Assembly (NCBI GenBank): GCA_964462985.1
Contig: CAYXAA010000057.1
Coordinates: forward strand, 1 to 16,419
DNA length: 16,419 nucleotides
Direction: 5' to 3'
Source: CAYXAA01 sp964462985
GTDB lineage: Bacteria; Pseudomonadota; Alphaproteobacteria; Rhizobiales; Stappiaceae
Position 1 is the stretch's first letter. The number at the start of each line of letters is the position of its first letter. Positions 14,822-16,419 of this stretch are shown here, piece by piece. A program made the position numbers and the translations under genes. The notes below the pieces were generated by a model. That model had not been told where the DNA came from. It searched no databases and was given only the letters and a program-made list of their open reading frames with translations.

Positions 14822-14904
14822 GCACCGACGCCGGTACCCGCGGCCATGTTGCGTGCCTGACACGCCTGTGCTATGCGGAGCGCGGCTTCGGGGGGTGTCG
14901 GTGC
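14822..14904 (+). promoter_or_regulatory. Nested long-range inverted repeat between priA and atpH
   Basis: GCACCGAC (14822-14829), two bases after the priA stop, is the exact reverse complement of GTCGGTGC (14897-14904). Inside it, CCGCG (14838-14842) can pair with CGCGG (14881-14885), and GCGTG (14851-14855) with CACGC (14861-14865) around CCTGA. The three helices nest into one elongated fold. A small separate stem CCGGC/GCCGG (14909-14913 with 14916-14920) follows. This could be a priA 3' end structure or an atp leader element. It is seen by eye only, and its stability was not calculated. Confidence 0.4.
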
Positions 14905-14923
14905 AATTCCGGCGAGCCGGCCG

Positions 14924-14966
14924 AAGAAAATTTGTTAAAAATCAAGACCTTACATTCGTAAGGTTA
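14924..14966 (+). promoter_or_regulatory. AT-rich atpH leader with perfect 7-bp dyad
   Basis: The segment GAAGAAAATTTGTTAAAAA onward is far richer in A/T than its surroundings, as expected of a promoter region. It contains ACCTTAC (14947-14953) and GTAAGGT (14958-14964), a perfect 7-bp inverted repeat around ATTC, ending 28 bases before the atpH GTG. It could be an operator, a leader hairpin, or both. TTGTTA (14932-14937) might be a -35 box, but no good -10 lies at the right distance. Confidence 0.45.
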
Positions 14967-14992
14967 GCACATGCCTCAAAGGGCGGGGACTG

Positions 14993-15553
14993 GTGACCGA
15001 CAACGTCTCTCTCATCTCCGGCGTGGCTGCGCGCTATGCCACCGCGCTTCTTGATCTCGCCGAGGAGCAGGGGGCCACGGCCGGCGTCGAGAAGGATCTC
15101 GATGCATTCGGCGCATTGCTGAACGAGAACGGCGATCTCGCCCGCCTCGTCAGGAGCCCGGTGTTCTCCGCCGACGAGCAGCTGCGAGCTCTGACTGCGG
15201 TCCTCGACGGGATCGGCATCACCGGCCTCTCGGCGAACTTCCTCAAGCTTGCTGCCAAGAACCGGCGCCTGTTTGTGGTTCCGGACATGATCCGTGCGTT
15301 CCGGGCGGAGCTTGCGGTCCGGCGCGGCGAGGTGACCGCGGAGGTCACGTCGGCAGCGCCGCTCGGCGACGCTCAGGTTGCCGCCCTCAAGGAGGCTCTG
15401 AAGGCCTCGACCGGCAAGACGGTAAATATTTCGGCGAAGGTCGATCCTTCCCTGATCGGCGGCCTGGTAGTCAAGCTCGGCAGCCGGATGATCGACACGT
15501 CGCTCAAGACGAAACTCAACTCCCTCAAGTTCGCGATGAAAGAGGTCGGCTGA
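14993..15553 (+). CDS. atpH: F1 ATP synthase delta subunit
   Basis: Delta (OSCP) subunit that links the F1 head to the peripheral stalk of the membrane ATP synthase. The 186 residues are the usual length. The N-terminus LISGVAARYATALLDLAEEQG and the C-terminal signature region VDPSLIGGLVVKLGSRMIDTS (150-170) are both typical. The start is GTG; AAAGGG (14978-14983) and GGGGA (14985-14989) lie upstream, and a nearby ATG at 14971 is out of frame. In alphaproteobacteria the F1 genes commonly form a separate operon starting with atpH, often after priA, which matches this layout. Its stop overlaps the atpA start by one base (TGATG), so the two are translationally coupled. Confidence 0.97.
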   Translation: MTDNVSLISGVAARYATALLDLAEEQGATAGVEKDLDAFGALLNENGDLARLVRSPVFSADEQLRALTAVLDGIGITGLSANFLKLAAKNRRLFVVPDMIRAFRAELAVRRGEVTAEVTSAAPLGDAQVAALKEALKASTGKTVNISAKVDPSLIGGLVVKLGSRMIDTSLKTKLNSLKFAMKEVG

Positions 15554-16419
15554 TGGATATTCGGGCCGCGGAAATCTCCGCCATCCTCAAGGACCAGATC
15601 AAGAACTTCGGCCAGGAAGCCGAGGTTACCGAGGTCGGTCAGGTGCTCTCCGTCGGCGACGGCATCGCCCGTGTCTACGGCCTGGACAAGGTCCAGGCGG
15701 GTGAGATGGTCGAGTTTCCGGGTGGCATCAAGGGCATGGCCCTCAACCTCGAGACCGACAACGTGGGCGTCGTGATCTTCGGCGACGACCGCGATATCCA
15801 GGAAGGCGACACGGTCAAGCGCACCGGTGCCATCGTGGAGGTGCCGGTTGGTAAGGGGCTGCTCGGCCGCGTCGTCGACCCGCTCGGCAACCCGATTGAC
15901 GGCAAGGGCCCGATCGAGGCAACCGAGCGCCGCCGCGTGGACGTGAAGGCTCCCGGTATCCTGCCGCGCAAGTCGGTGCACGAGCCGATGTCGACCGGCC
16001 TGAAGGCGATCGACGCCCTGATCCCGATCGGCCGCGGCCAGCGTGAGCTCATCATCGGCGACCGTCAGACCGGCAAGACCGCGATCCTGCTCGACACGTT
16101 CCTGAACCAGAAGCCGCTGCACGCCTCCGACGACGAGCACGTCAAGCTGTATTGCATCTACGTGGCCATCGGCCAGAAGCGCTCGACCGTCGCTCAGTTC
16201 GTGAAGTCGCTTGAGGACGCGGGTGCGCTCGAATACTCGATCGTCGTCGCGGCGACCGCCTCGGATCCTGCGCCGCTGCAGTTCCTGGCGCCGTTTGCCG
16301 GCACCGCCATGGGCGAGTACTTCCGCGACAACAGCATGCACGCCGTGATCGGCTATGACGACCTGTCGAAGCAAGCGGTGGCCTATCGCCAGATGTCGCT
16401 GCTGCTGCGCCGTCCGCCG
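15553..16419 (+). CDS. atpA: F1 ATP synthase alpha subunit, N-terminal part (3' end outside window)
   Basis: The first 289 codons of the non-catalytic alpha subunit of the F1 ATP synthase. The start MDIRAAEISAILKDQIKNF is the conserved family N-terminus, followed by the beta-barrel domain, PVGKGLLGRVVDPLG (98-112), Walker A GDRQTGKT (169-176), YVAIGQKRSTVAQ and the Walker B region AVIGYDD (264-270). The frame stays open to the last base. AAAGAGG (15539-15545) inside the end of atpH provides the ribosome site seven bases before the ATG. It overlaps atpH by one base. Further F1 genes (gamma, beta, epsilon) would be expected beyond the window. Confidence 0.98.
   Translation, partial: MDIRAAEISAILKDQIKNFGQEAEVTEVGQVLSVGDGIARVYGLDKVQAGEMVEFPGGIKGMALNLETDNVGVVIFGDDRDIQEGDTVKRTGAIVEVPVGKGLLGRVVDPLGNPIDGKGPIEATERRRVDVKAPGILPRKSVHEPMSTGLKAIDALIPIGRGQRELIIGDRQTGKTAILLDTFLNQKPLHASDDEHVKLYCIYVAIGQKRSTVAQFVKSLEDAGALEYSIVVAATASDPAPLQFLAPFAGTAMGEYFRDNSMHAVIGYDDLSKQAVAYRQMSLLLRRPP

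Noticed and set aside
15373..16374. A 333-codon minus-strand open frame opposite atpH and atpA
   Set aside because: It is a shadow of the strongly conserved ATP synthase genes.
1..16419. CRISPR arrays, tRNA or rRNA genes, insertion sequences, toxin-antitoxin or defence islands
   Set aside because: I looked for regularly spaced repeats, cloverleaf arms, terminal inverted repeats with transposase motifs and known defence domains, and saw none. The caspase-like gene alone is not enough to claim a defence system because it is exported and lacks typical sensor partners.

Overview
The window is high-GC, gene-dense DNA from an alphaproteobacterium. Supporting this are the order sucD-sucA-sucB-(accessory genes)-lpdA, the TalC/XerC/PriA block running into atpH-atpA, and the protein motifs. 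The linkage of the 2-oxoglutarate dehydrogenase (OGDH) genes to priA and the F1 ATP synthase operon recalls Rhodospirillales and some Rhizobiales. I cannot settle the order or genus from sequence alone. There are no tRNAs, rRNAs, CRISPR arrays, insertion sequences or prophage genes, and no convincing U-tract terminators.

Region 1 (1-9731, all +): the end of sucD (succinyl-CoA synthetase alpha), then sucA (E1), sucB (E2, with two lipoyl domains instead of the more common one), a LysE/RhtB-type exporter, a predicted secreted caspase-like protein with a tandem C-terminal repeat, an SDR oxidoreductase whose longest start overlaps the caspase gene by ATGA, and lpdA (E3). E1, E2 and E3 together make the OGDH complex, which hands succinyl-CoA to SucCD. 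Several junctions in this probable operon hold compact GC hairpins without a U-tract. The strongest carries the sucA stop codon in its loop.

Region 2 (9732-12251, genes on -): a small predicted secreted four-cysteine protein that converges on lpdA, then xerC (dimer-resolution recombinase), preceded on the same strand by talC (transaldolase of the small TalC/FSA family). A 358-bp gap with several dyads separates talC from the divergent priA.

Region 3 (12610-16419, all +): priA (replication-restart helicase, TTG start), a 172-bp leader with a nested long-range inverted repeat and an AT-rich segment holding a perfect 7-bp dyad, then atpH (GTG start) and atpA, which overlap by one base. atpA runs off the window end.

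Most of the window is core metabolism and housekeeping. The least ordinary part is the sucB-lpdA interval, where a caspase-fold protein with an intact His/Cys dyad, a signal peptide and two C-terminal repeat domains sits inside a TCA-cycle operon. No wholly new system is evident. That protein, the intercistronic hairpins and the atpH leader are the best candidates for something undescribed.
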